Below, in pieces: positions 6,616 through 13,214 of a stretch of 13,214 nt of DNA. Origin of the DNA: Desulfobacteraceae bacterium (GTDB taxonomy: Bacteria > Desulfobacterota > Desulfobacteria > Desulfobacterales > SURF-7). The notes under the pieces are model-generated. The model saw nothing but the letters and a program-made list of their open reading frames with translations. It ran no database searches and was not told where the DNA came from. The translations under genes and the position numbers were made by a program. The stretch covers positions 1 to 13,214 of the forward strand of contig JAUXCK010000027.1 of assembly GCA_030618925.1 (NCBI GenBank), written 5' to 3'. Every line of letters begins with the position of its first letter. Position 1 is the first letter of the stretch.

Positions 6616-6700
6616 ACTCAAGTTTTGTCCCCAAAACTCGACAGAACATGTTAACGGCAACCCAACCAATTGCGTTCATTAAGGAGTGCGAAACTTGAAT
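6616..6700. mobile_element. 85-bp IS relic or MITE related to the 1823-3418 element
   Basis: The left edge ACTCAAGTTTTG (6616-6627) and right edge GAGTGCGAAACTTGAAT (6684-6700) are near copies of the IS ends; CAAGTTT (6619-6625) and AAACTTG (6691-6697) pair perfectly. The right part also shares ACCAATT (6664-6671 region) with the interior of the IS right end. A small hairpin GTTTTG/CAAAAC (6622-6627 with 6632-6637) lies just inside the left end, at a place similar to the subterminal hairpin of the IS. There is no coding capacity. Confidence 0.65.
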
Positions 6701-6714
6701 CAATATTCCTTAAC

Positions 6715-8148
6715 TTAGGATGCTCTCAACTGCGAAATCCTGTCCAGATATTCCGGACAGTCCGTGGCCAAGCGGCCGTACACCTTGATGCCAGTTTCCA
6801 CCCATTTTTTGATCCATTGGCAATAATGCAGATTTGGCTTCATCAGATCGTCTTCCCTCACCAGTGCTTCATGGTAACATCCGCCGGCACAAATATTTCG
6901 CACCCAGCAGGAGGTGCAGATTTCTTTTTGATTGATGACCGCTTTGTCCCGAAAATCATTCACATTGTCTCTGCTAAAGCCATTAAAAATATCTCCCATA
7001 AAGCAAGACTCTTCGCCGGTGAGCCGCTGGCACAGATATAAATCACCGTCAGGATCTACTGAAAACAGGCCCAGGCCTGCGCCGCACGGGTAGTTTTTTA
7101 TTTCCCCCTCATGCAGGACAGCCAAAAGATCAATCAGATTGCTGAAGCCCAGTACTTGATCCTTTAAAGCAAATTCCACAAATTTGTCCGACATATGCTG
7201 AAACTGCGTAAGGAGCAGATTCATGTTCCGGCTGTCCAGTTGGGAAGCCTTGTCCATAGTCGTTACAGGTGCAAATCCAACTTCGGCAAATCCCAGGCTG
7301 AGCAAATGATCCAGGGTTTCAGGGATATGCGCTGAACTACCGGCAACCGTTACCCGTGCCGGTACAGGCACACCGTTATAGATCTTGAACAGATTCTTTA
7401 TATTCTGCAGGATGGCCTTGTAGGAAGGCCTCCCGTCGGCAAACGGCCGATTCTTATTGTGAATCGTTTCTAACCCGTCAATGCTGACCGTAATACCAAT
7501 CTGATGATCGTAGAGAAAAGAGATCACTTCTTCTGAAAGACGCGTCCCATTGGTCGTTACAGTAAATGACATTTTCTTGCCCGTATGTTCAGATTTTTCA
7601 AGCGCGTATTGAACGGACTGAGATATGAGATTGAAATTAAGAAAGGGCTCACCGCCAAAGAAGACCAGACAGACATCATCCAGACCACCGGAATGCTCAA
7701 TCAAAAAGTCGATAGCTTGCCTGGCCACTTCAACGGGCATGGCCCCCTTCTTCCTGATTGTTCTCTTGTTGGCGCCATCAAAGGAATGGTAACAATAGAG
7801 GCATCCCAGGTTGCAGGCATCGGTGACATGCAGCACCAGCGTCTTTAGGGGAAGAATAATCGGACCTTTCTCATATCTCTCGCCTTCCTCTTTCCTTTCC
7901 AAGGAAGGCAATAATAATTTTTGATTTAACAATTCCCCGAAAAACGTTTCCTTTTCATCATCAGGAATTCTCAAGCACCCCATCACGTCATGCTTGCACA
8001 GGTCCCCCTTGTGGGACAATTGATTCAACGCATCATTGGTATCCGGATCAGTTTCAAAAATCGCGTTTTCGTTTGCCAGAAACAAAAATGAGTGGCCGTT
8101 TATGGTAAATATCCTGTGTTGAGATACGCAGTATCTAGTCATATTCAT
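6715..8148 (-). CDS. qhpD: QHNDH maturation radical SAM enzyme (QhpD)
   Basis: The 477-residue protein is a radical SAM/SPASM peptide-modifying enzyme. The SAM cluster motif is CNLGCLYC (C112, C116, C119), followed by FFGGEP (163-168). The C-terminal SPASM region has C355, C373, C411, C414, C420, C424 and C443 for two auxiliary 4Fe-4S clusters. Residues 1-100 form an N-terminal domain of the kind that binds the substrate peptide. In Paracoccus QhpD makes the three Cys-to-Asp/Glu thioether bonds in the gamma subunit, and the matching substrate gene qhpC is next downstream. The gap to qhpA is 13 bases; the ATG has only a weak ribosome site, so translation may be coupled. Downstream, a 177-bp gap holding an IS relic separates it from qhpC. 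Confidence 0.92.
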   Translation of the reverse strand: MNMTRYCVSQHRIFTINGHSFLFLANENAIFETDPDTNDALNQLSHKGDLCKHDVMGCLRIPDDEKETFFGELLNQKLLLPSLERKEEGERYEKGPIILPLKTLVLHVTDACNLGCLYCYHSFDGANKRTIRKKGAMPVEVARQAIDFLIEHSGGLDDVCLVFFGGEPFLNFNLISQSVQYALEKSEHTGKKMSFTVTTNGTRLSEEVISFLYDHQIGITVSIDGLETIHNKNRPFADGRPSYKAILQNIKNLFKIYNGVPVPARVTVAGSSAHIPETLDHLLSLGFAEVGFAPVTTMDKASQLDSRNMNLLLTQFQHMSDKFVEFALKDQVLGFSNLIDLLAVLHEGEIKNYPCGAGLGLFSVDPDGDLYLCQRLTGEESCFMGDIFNGFSRDNVNDFRDKAVINQKEICTSCWVRNICAGGCYHEALVREDDLMKPNLHYCQWIKKWVETGIKVYGRLATDCPEYLDRISQLRAS

Positions 8149-8161
8149 GGTTATTTCATCA

Positions 8162-9859
8162 TTATTTCATCTGGGGAATAAAGTCGGGTACGGTTACTGC
8201 CAAAAGCGATCTGCCTTTATACGTCTTACCATTCTCAGTATAAGACGCCCCGATGGCAATCAGGCCGGTCCCCTGTGTGTGCTGAACTCTCTCTTTTATT
8301 GGGCCGTAGGTAGTGATCGGTATGTACAACCCGTTGTTCACGCTTGTGTTCAAGTATTTCAGATCATCATCTTTGTCCCTACCGAATTTAGGGTAAATGC
8401 CTGCAAGTCTTAGGCCCTTCATGAGTGTCGAAACCGAGGTATCTTCCTCTTCCAGCCACCACTCAACATTTATTGGTTCAAGTATCAAATCGTCTTTGGT
8501 ATTCACTTTTCCATCTTTGCCATAGTTGATCGCCCTGGCCACGAACTGGACGCCCTGGGGCGGGTAGGCCTGGCCGCAACTGACCCGTGCGCGACCAATT
8601 TCCGGAAAAATTTTTATCCCGTCGATTTCATTAAAAACAATGATTGGATTTTTATAAGGAACCCCTTTAATGCTGATTTTTACTGGACCGGTTACAGCCT
8701 TTTCAGTTACATCCACAGCAACCACGAGTTCGGTATTGCCGGCCATTATTATTTTTTTTGGAAAAACATTGGGATCTGAAAACACAATATCAGAAGGTTG
8801 AATCGCCTTGGGAAAGTTCATCCCGATCAGTCTAAGGTCCTGCACGCCGCCAGCACCTGCTTTTAATGATTGGGGAAAAGCAGCAATGATGTTGAGCCCC
8901 TCATGGACTTTATAAAATATTTCGTTTCCAAACGCGTTCTTGTTCTGAACCACCGCCCACCATTTCCCTTTGAATCCCATGTCAGCAATGTCAAGATCGA
9001 ACACACCGTCTATCTGCGCGCCACCATTTGAAGAAGTCATGGTAAATCTCAAATGATAACCGCTATAAAGTGTGCCGATACCCAAAAACGTCACCGTCTT
9101 TCCATTTTCATATGTGATGCGCTTTTCAATCCGGTATTCATCTGCCCCTTCTTGCAGATCAGGGCTGATTCCGTAGGTTCCTGTGTAATATCCCTTCCCA
9201 GGCTGATACCCGGCCACCTGCCATTCCCCTGCTAATTCAGGGTCGGCTCTGTTTTTCAGCCACTCGCGCCATTCAGCGCTTTCAAAAGGGAACATCTTGG
9301 AAAGCGGCTCCAGCAGATCCTGAAACTCTTTGGGCCAGTTCATTTCCCGCATCTGAAGAATGGCAGTGGGATAGTAAGCAAGGTGCATGGTTCTTGTTTC
9401 TGCCCACTGTGCCGCTGTGTTGCGATGTGAGGCAATTTTCCCCCAGGTATGGCAGCGCACACAAGCGGTGTACATTCTCTTCTCAAGGTCATTTTTAGGC
9501 ATCTCCCGGTACTGGCTGTTCTCGTCACTGTTGATATAGGCGATCTGAGACATTTCGCTGGGGCTCAGAGACAAATGCTTGGATAACGCCTTGATGACGG
9601 GATTAAAATATTCATCCTCAAGCGGGACATCATTTAAACGGATCATCCGGTCCACCACATTCTTCCACTCCTCGGGTGTTTTCCGGATCTCTTCGATCAC
9701 CTCTATACGCCCCTTTTTATCAGGCTTGTGGCAGGCTGAACATTTCTGCATCACCAGTGAGTCTTGGGAAAAAGGTGTTTTGGCATAAGCCCCGGGTGAC
9801 ACGAAAAAAATGAGGCTCAACGCAATAGTCAGGTAAGTTGTTTTCCGCACAATATTCAT
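8162..9859 (-). CDS. qhpA: Quinohaemoprotein amine dehydrogenase alpha subunit (dihaem)
   Basis: The 565-residue protein begins with a signal peptide (about 1-26, ending AYA) and has two c-type haem sites, CSACH (40-44) and CVRCH (133-137), in the dihaem domain of QHNDH alpha. The segment RKTPEEWKNVVDRM (59-72) and the long beta-rich C-terminal half fit the four-domain alpha subunit. In the known enzyme these haems take electrons from CTQ during oxidation of primary amines to aldehyde and ammonia in the periplasm. The start ATG at 9857-9859 has AAGGGAGGGG upstream; an in-frame ATG at 9887-9889 has no such site and would add ten residues before the signal peptide. The external electron acceptor here is not evident; the NrfH-like protein downstream is a candidate. 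Confidence 0.92.
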   Translation of the reverse strand: MNIVRKTTYLTIALSLIFFVSPGAYAKTPFSQDSLVMQKCSACHKPDKKGRIEVIEEIRKTPEEWKNVVDRMIRLNDVPLEDEYFNPVIKALSKHLSLSPSEMSQIAYINSDENSQYREMPKNDLEKRMYTACVRCHTWGKIASHRNTAAQWAETRTMHLAYYPTAILQMREMNWPKEFQDLLEPLSKMFPFESAEWREWLKNRADPELAGEWQVAGYQPGKGYYTGTYGISPDLQEGADEYRIEKRITYENGKTVTFLGIGTLYSGYHLRFTMTSSNGGAQIDGVFDLDIADMGFKGKWWAVVQNKNAFGNEIFYKVHEGLNIIAAFPQSLKAGAGGVQDLRLIGMNFPKAIQPSDIVFSDPNVFPKKIIMAGNTELVVAVDVTEKAVTGPVKISIKGVPYKNPIIVFNEIDGIKIFPEIGRARVSCGQAYPPQGVQFVARAINYGKDGKVNTKDDLILEPINVEWWLEEEDTSVSTLMKGLRLAGIYPKFGRDKDDDLKYLNTSVNNGLYIPITTYGPIKERVQHTQGTGLIAIGASYTENGKTYKGRSLLAVTVPDFIPQMK

Positions 9860-9941
9860 GAATACCCCTCCCTTTGAATAACGATTCATTTGAACCCGTT
9901 CTGAGATGACAGGGATCGACCAGGCAAAAAGCCAGGTAAAA

Positions 9942-11348
9942 CTATTGTTCGCTTTTTGTTAAGTGATCATATAGCCTTAATGCCGCATCAGCCGCCAGCT
10001 CGCCGCCGATTCCATGAAGGCCCGTATCCGCACTGCAATGATAAAGGTTTTCAACAATCGGATCTATGATGGGCGGACGGTCTTTTCCGATCTGCCCGAT
10101 GGTTTGTGAAATGCCGATGACGCTTCCTTCCTCACCAAACAGATTATTGATGGCCGTGGTGCTGGTGGATGTTTTCCACAGGATGTGTTTTTCGATGTCC
10201 GGGAAAACAATTTTTAGAGAAGCTAAAATCGCATCATCCCATTTTTCCCATACTTCCTTACCGGATGTATACGGCTGTCTGCTGCCGCCACCGGCAAAAA
10301 TAAGCTGTTTCCCCTCTGGTGCGCTTTCCGGATCCAGGTTGGAAATAATGGGAATCATGAGATGGGATGCACTGTCAGGCAGCCAGTTTTCATCCCCCAT
10401 TTTTTCTTCCACTTCCATAAGGTCTGTATGCCCGATATAAAAAATCATTTTTTGATCGGTTATGGGCTTGTCCAGGGCAATTTTCACCACATGGGTTCCA
10501 TAGCTGTAGCCATATTCTTTCAGTCTCTGAACAAAACTGCCCGGGTATAATCCTTCCCCAACAAGCTCTAATACGGTGTCGCGTATACTTGCATTGCTGA
10601 TGACAAGATCCGCATCCAGTATTTCCCCGTTGGAAAGTTCAACGCCTTTCACCCGGCCGGTTTCAACGATTATTTTATTGACACCCTTTCGGGTCATCAC
10701 TTTCCCGCCGGATTCTTCAATAATCCGGCAATAGGCTTCCGGTACAGCCCCGGTCCCTCCCGCCGGGTATCCCAAAGCCTTATTCGCGGCGATTTCATTT
10801 TGGCAGCGGGCATACTCTCCCACAGGCAAAACATCATCTTTGTCTACAAAATAAATGGCGGCAAAAAAGCCCACCAGGGAGCGCGCCAGGTCACTGTCCA
10901 CATACCGGCTGACGAAATCCCGGATACTGACGTTGTCGTGACGGTCACATTCTTCCGGAGACATGGACAGGATATCGGCTTGAAACCGGATAAAATTATT
11001 CATGTCCTCCTGGGTAAATCCCAGTTTGTGAAGTTCGTAAGGGAACTTTACAAAGTCCCCTTTAAAATTGATTACAGGCGAGGGACGGCGCGCATAGCAC
11101 CATTTGACATAATCCGAAGCCCCGCAGATAGAAAGGACCTTTCCAAGCGGCCCTTTATCGCAGTTTGCCAGCATGTGGCATCCGATATCAAGCTTGAAAC
11201 CCTCTTTTTCGTAAGTCGCAAACCTTCCGCCGATAAATTTGGTTTTTTCAATAAGCGTTACCCGGAATTCTTCCTTCTTTGCCAGAAGAGCGCCGATGGC
11301 ACTCCCGCCGATACCACTTCCGATAATAACAACCTGTTTTGTTTTCAT
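9942..11348 (-). CDS. CrtI-like FAD-dependent oxidoreductase
   Basis: The 468-residue protein belongs to the phytoene desaturase/amine oxidase-like FAD family. A Rossmann motif GSGIGG (10-15), an acidic E34, the GGR motif (40-42) and the C-terminal FAD-contact segment HGIGGELAADAAL are all visible. There is no signal peptide, so it should be cytoplasmic. It is the first gene of the minus-strand cluster, with AAAGGA before the ATG and 82 bases before qhpA. It does not look like the class-A flavin monooxygenase QhpG, but its position raises a role in CTQ maturation, for example an oxidation step; redox of a lipid or isoprenoid is an alternative. Substrate unknown. Related paralogues are common in sulfate reducers. 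Confidence 0.8.
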   Translation of the reverse strand: MKTKQVVIIGSGIGGSAIGALLAKKEEFRVTLIEKTKFIGGRFATYEKEGFKLDIGCHMLANCDKGPLGKVLSICGASDYVKWCYARRPSPVINFKGDFVKFPYELHKLGFTQEDMNNFIRFQADILSMSPEECDRHDNVSIRDFVSRYVDSDLARSLVGFFAAIYFVDKDDVLPVGEYARCQNEIAANKALGYPAGGTGAVPEAYCRIIEESGGKVMTRKGVNKIIVETGRVKGVELSNGEILDADLVISNASIRDTVLELVGEGLYPGSFVQRLKEYGYSYGTHVVKIALDKPITDQKMIFYIGHTDLMEVEEKMGDENWLPDSASHLMIPIISNLDPESAPEGKQLIFAGGGSRQPYTSGKEVWEKWDDAILASLKIVFPDIEKHILWKTSTSTTAINNLFGEEGSVIGISQTIGQIGKDRPPIIDPIVENLYHCSADTGLHGIGGELAADAALRLYDHLTKSEQ

Positions 11349-11392
11349 ATGGTTTCCTTTAAAAAATAGTTTGGTTTTTCAATTGGCTTAAT

Positions 11393-11418
11393 CATTTCAA
11401 TGAGATATTATTGAAATG
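11393..11418. promoter_or_regulatory. Inverted repeat, candidate operator
   Basis: CATTTCAAT (11393-11401) and ATTGAAATG (11410-11418) form a perfect 9-bp inverted repeat with an 8-bp spacer, 45 bases upstream of the FAD oxidoreductase start. Symmetry and location suit a dimeric regulator of the qhp cluster; the regulator is unknown. Confidence 0.45.
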
Positions 11419-11571
11419 GAAGCAGACATGACCTCCTTTAAAGCAAAATAGAAGATAGGTCTCGATGAACATGACAAGGTGCTGTGTACGGTATGATGAC
11501 AGGAGAGATCTGTCAAGGGGGAATACAAAGGATAAAGGGGTTGATCCCTCGGCATATTTTGCAGTACAAGG

Positions 11572-11583
11572 AGTTTGCAAACT
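11572..11583. promoter_or_regulatory. 12-bp palindrome, candidate operator
   Basis: AGTTTGCAAACT is a perfect 12-bp palindrome 36 bases upstream of the leader ORF and 82 bases upstream of the likely kinase start. Carbohydrate kinase genes are often controlled by LacI- or ROK-type repressors binding such sites, but no regulator gene is visible. Confidence 0.35.
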
Positions 11584-11619
11584 AATTCTCGCTAACGGTA
11601 TGCTGCGGAGGATATAAGC

Positions 11620-11664
11620 ATGGAAATGAAACCAGACAAAACAGGCAATGCCCATGCAGGATAA
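11620..11664 (+). CDS. Possible 14-codon leader ORF before the kinase
   Basis: ATG at 11620 has the best ribosome site in the region (GGAGGA at 11607-11612, 7-base spacer) but opens only a 14-codon frame (MEMKPDKTGNAHAG) ending TAA at 11662-11664, one base before the kinase ATG at 11666. This suggests translational coupling. The peptide shows no amino-acid bias of an attenuator. It may be chance. Confidence 0.35.
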   Translation: MEMKPDKTGNAHAG

Positions 11665-11665
11665 C

Positions 11666-13214
11666 ATGACAAAATCAGTCCCCCCCTCCCCTTCAGTCCA
11701 CTATGTACTGGTCATTGATTTGGGCACCGGCGGCGCCAAGACCGCAATTGTATCTGACACAGGGGAGGTGATCGCCAGTTCAAAAGAACCGATTTCAACC
11801 TACCTTTTGCCCGGTGGCGGCGCCGAGCAGGACCCTCATGAATGGTGGGACAGTACGATAAAGGCTGCAAAAACTGTTGTCCTTGAATCCGGGGTGCCCC
11901 CGGAACAGATCGTGGCCGTGGCCTGTGACTCGCAGTTTTCAGTCACGGTGCCGGTGGATGCCCAGGGCGACCCTTTGATGAATGCCGTCCACTGGACAGA
12001 TACCCGGGGGGGAAAATATAATCGGAAGATCAGCAAAGGGTTTCCCAATATCCAGGGCTATGGCTTGCTAAAGGCCCTGAAATGGGTCAGGCTGACCGGA
12101 CTGGCCCCCACACATTCGGGTATGTGCTGCCTGGGGCACATTTTGTTTATTAAAAACGAACGACCCGAGATTTATGCTAAAACAGACAATTTCCTCGAGC
12201 CCATGGATTTTCTGACCGCCGGACTGACCGGCCGGTTCACTGCCACCCAGCAGACCTCGACCCTTATGCTGGTGGTATCCAACCAGACATGGGGGTCGCT
12301 GGAATACAATGATACGCTTCTGAAAATGGCCGGACTGGAAAAAAATAAATTTCCGGATTTGATCCCAAATAACGGCATTGTCGGCCCCCTTATGCCCTCT
12401 GTTGCCGAAGAATTGGGCCTCATGCCGTCCACACAGGTGGTCGCAGGTATTTTTGATACTCATGGAACCGCCATTGGCTCGGGCGCTGTGCGCGATTTTG
12501 ACGGGGTTATCTGTATCGGCACTTCTCTGGTCATGACCTGCCATGTCCCGTTTAAGAAAACTCACCTCTCCTCGAGCATGGTCTCCATTCCCAGCCCCAT
12601 TAAATCAAAATACTTTCTGCTGGGGGAGCAGGGACTGGGTGGCAAATGTCTGGAATTTTATCTGAAAAATATTGTTTTTGCCCAGGATGAATTCAGCACG
12701 GATCAGATGCCGGAGGATGCCTATGAACGGTTTAACCGGATTGTCAGTCAGGTGCCTGCCGGCAGCGAAGGGGTTCTTTTTCTTCCCTGGTTAAACGGTA
12801 TTGTGGTTCCAGATCAAAATGACACTGTCAGGGGCGGATTTTTTAACCTGTCATTAAAAACCACCCGCAGCCACATGACACGCGCCATTATGGAAGGCCT
12901 GGCCTATAACAGCAGGTGGACCCGGGGGCCGGCTGAAAAATTTATTGGGAGGAAATTCAAAAAATTCCGGTTTATCGGAGGGGGGGCGCTTTCAGATGAA
13001 TGGGCACAAATTCATGCAGATGTGCTGGGTGTGCCCATTCATCAGATTGACGATCCTGTCAACGCCACAGCCAGGGGAACCGCTTTCAATGCATTTGTGA
13101 TTCTCGGGCACCGTTCTATGGAGGAGGTGCCCGATCTTGTCCGGATAAAAAAGATTTATGAGCCCGACCTGTCAAACCGCGCCATCTATGACAAAATGTA
13201 TGGTCAGTATTTGG
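11666..13214 (+). CDS. FGGY-family carbohydrate kinase (XylB-like), 3' end outside window
   Basis: At least 516 residues are encoded and the frame is open at the window edge. The N-terminal domain shows the ATP-phosphate motif VIDLGTGGAKTAI (17-29) and WTDTRGG; the middle has AGIFDTHGTAIGSGA, which carries the usual catalytic Asp; the C-terminal domain has FRFIGGGALSDEWAQIHADVLG and NATARGTAFNAF, typical of FGGY kinases. These enzymes phosphorylate sugars or polyols in the cytoplasm; the substrate is not deducible. In-frame ATGs lie at 11648, 11654 and 11666. I prefer 11666 because AGGA at 11658-11661 precedes it and the leader ORF ends at 11664. It is divergent from the qhp cluster and may not be functionally linked to it. 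Confidence 0.88.
   Translation, partial: MTKSVPPSPSVHYVLVIDLGTGGAKTAIVSDTGEVIASSKEPISTYLLPGGGAEQDPHEWWDSTIKAAKTVVLESGVPPEQIVAVACDSQFSVTVPVDAQGDPLMNAVHWTDTRGGKYNRKISKGFPNIQGYGLLKALKWVRLTGLAPTHSGMCCLGHILFIKNERPEIYAKTDNFLEPMDFLTAGLTGRFTATQQTSTLMLVVSNQTWGSLEYNDTLLKMAGLEKNKFPDLIPNNGIVGPLMPSVAEELGLMPSTQVVAGIFDTHGTAIGSGAVRDFDGVICIGTSLVMTCHVPFKKTHLSSSMVSIPSPIKSKYFLLGEQGLGGKCLEFYLKNIVFAQDEFSTDQMPEDAYERFNRIVSQVPAGSEGVLFLPWLNGIVVPDQNDTVRGGFFNLSLKTTRSHMTRAIMEGLAYNSRWTRGPAEKFIGRKFKKFRFIGGGALSDEWAQIHADVLGVPIHQIDDPVNATARGTAFNAFVILGHRSMEEVPDLVRIKKIYEPDLSNRAIYDKMYGQYL

Larger units (their letters stand above)
11349..11619. other. Divergent intergenic region
   Basis: This 271-bp stretch separates the FAD oxidoreductase (-) from the kinase (+) and should contain promoters for both. 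I see two inverted repeats (11393-11418 and 11572-11583), a weak hairpin GACAG/CTGTC near 11500-11517 and no convincing -35/-10 pair. A 91-codon frame on the - strand through here has no family resemblance and is not called. Confidence 0.6.

Noticed and set aside
6506..6703. 65-codon frame on the - strand across the IS relic
   Set aside because: It overlaps the strong qhpC start region and the non-coding relic, and resembles no family.
9942..11348. Assignment of the FAD enzyme as QhpG
   Set aside because: Its GGR motif and C-terminal FAD segment place it with CrtI-like oxidoreductases rather than class-A flavin monooxygenases; kept only as a possible maturation partner.
10800..11369. 189-codon open frame on the + strand
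   Set aside because: It lies antisense to the well-supported FAD oxidoreductase and has no recognisable domain or ribosome site.
11397..11429. 10-codon frame on the - strand preceded by AAAGGAGG
   Set aside because: The Shine-Dalgarno sequence is only two bases from the ATG, too close for normal initiation, and the peptide is uninformative.
11560..11575. Sigma-54-like promoter (GG...GC) before the kinase
   Set aside because: The GG-to-GC spacing is 8 rather than the required 10 bases.
11392..11667. 91-codon open frame on the - strand in the divergent intergenic region
   Set aside because: No family resemblance, no ribosome site, and it spans the expected promoters and the start of the kinase.
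12068..12565. 165-codon open frame on the - strand
   Set aside because: It is antisense to the FGGY kinase, whose motifs are clear in the + frame.
1..13214. CRISPR array, tRNA or rRNA genes
   Set aside because: No regularly spaced direct repeats, tRNA-like cloverleaf or rRNA core sequence was seen on either strand.

Overview
The window looks like part of the chromosome of an anaerobic, respiring bacterium, most likely a sulfate reducer of the Desulfobacterota (Desulfobacterales type). This is inferred from gene content (DUF362 protein, NapC/NrfH-type tetrahaem cytochrome, CrtI-like FAD enzyme, UbiV-like U32 protein) and moderate GC content. No rRNA or other marker gene is present to confirm it.

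Layout. Positions 1-1726 (+): the 3' part of a DUF362 gene followed by a cyclase-family hydrolase, closed by a pair of hairpin terminators (1725-1817). Positions 1823-3418: a complete IS4-superfamily insertion sequence with 18-bp terminal inverted repeats. Positions 3452-11348 (all -): a seven-gene cluster. In transcription order it encodes a CrtI-like FAD oxidoreductase, QhpA (dihaem alpha subunit), QhpD (radical SAM/SPASM maturase), QhpC (small gamma subunit carrying the CTQ cofactor), QhpB (beta-propeller subunit), a NapC/NrfH-like membrane tetrahaem cytochrome and a U32/UbiV-like Fe-S protein. Positions 11349-11647: a divergent intergenic region with two inverted repeats and a short leader ORF. 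Positions 11666-13214 (+): an FGGY carbohydrate kinase that runs off the end.

The core is a quinohaemoprotein amine dehydrogenase (QHNDH) operon in the A-D-C-B order known from Paracoccus. The gamma subunit keeps every residue needed for cysteine tryptophylquinone (CTQ) and for the three Cys-to-Asp/Glu thioether bridges. The usual partners QhpE (protease), QhpF (ABC exporter) and QhpG (O2-dependent flavin monooxygenase that hydroxylates the tryptophan) are not in the window. In their place are a quinone-linked NrfH-type cytochrome and a U32 protein related to UbiU/UbiV, which are O2-independent hydroxylases. The most exciting reading, which is inference, is an oxygen-independent route to CTQ coupled to electron delivery into the menaquinone pool.

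Mobile DNA has worked on this locus. The full IS sits between the end of the qhp operon and the probable shared terminators. An 85-bp relic with related ends lies between qhpD and qhpC. A REP-like palindrome that also looks like a terminator lies between qhpB and the cytochrome gene. The IS carries an inverted repeat placed to shut off transposase translation from read-through transcripts, a logic known from IS10 and IS50.
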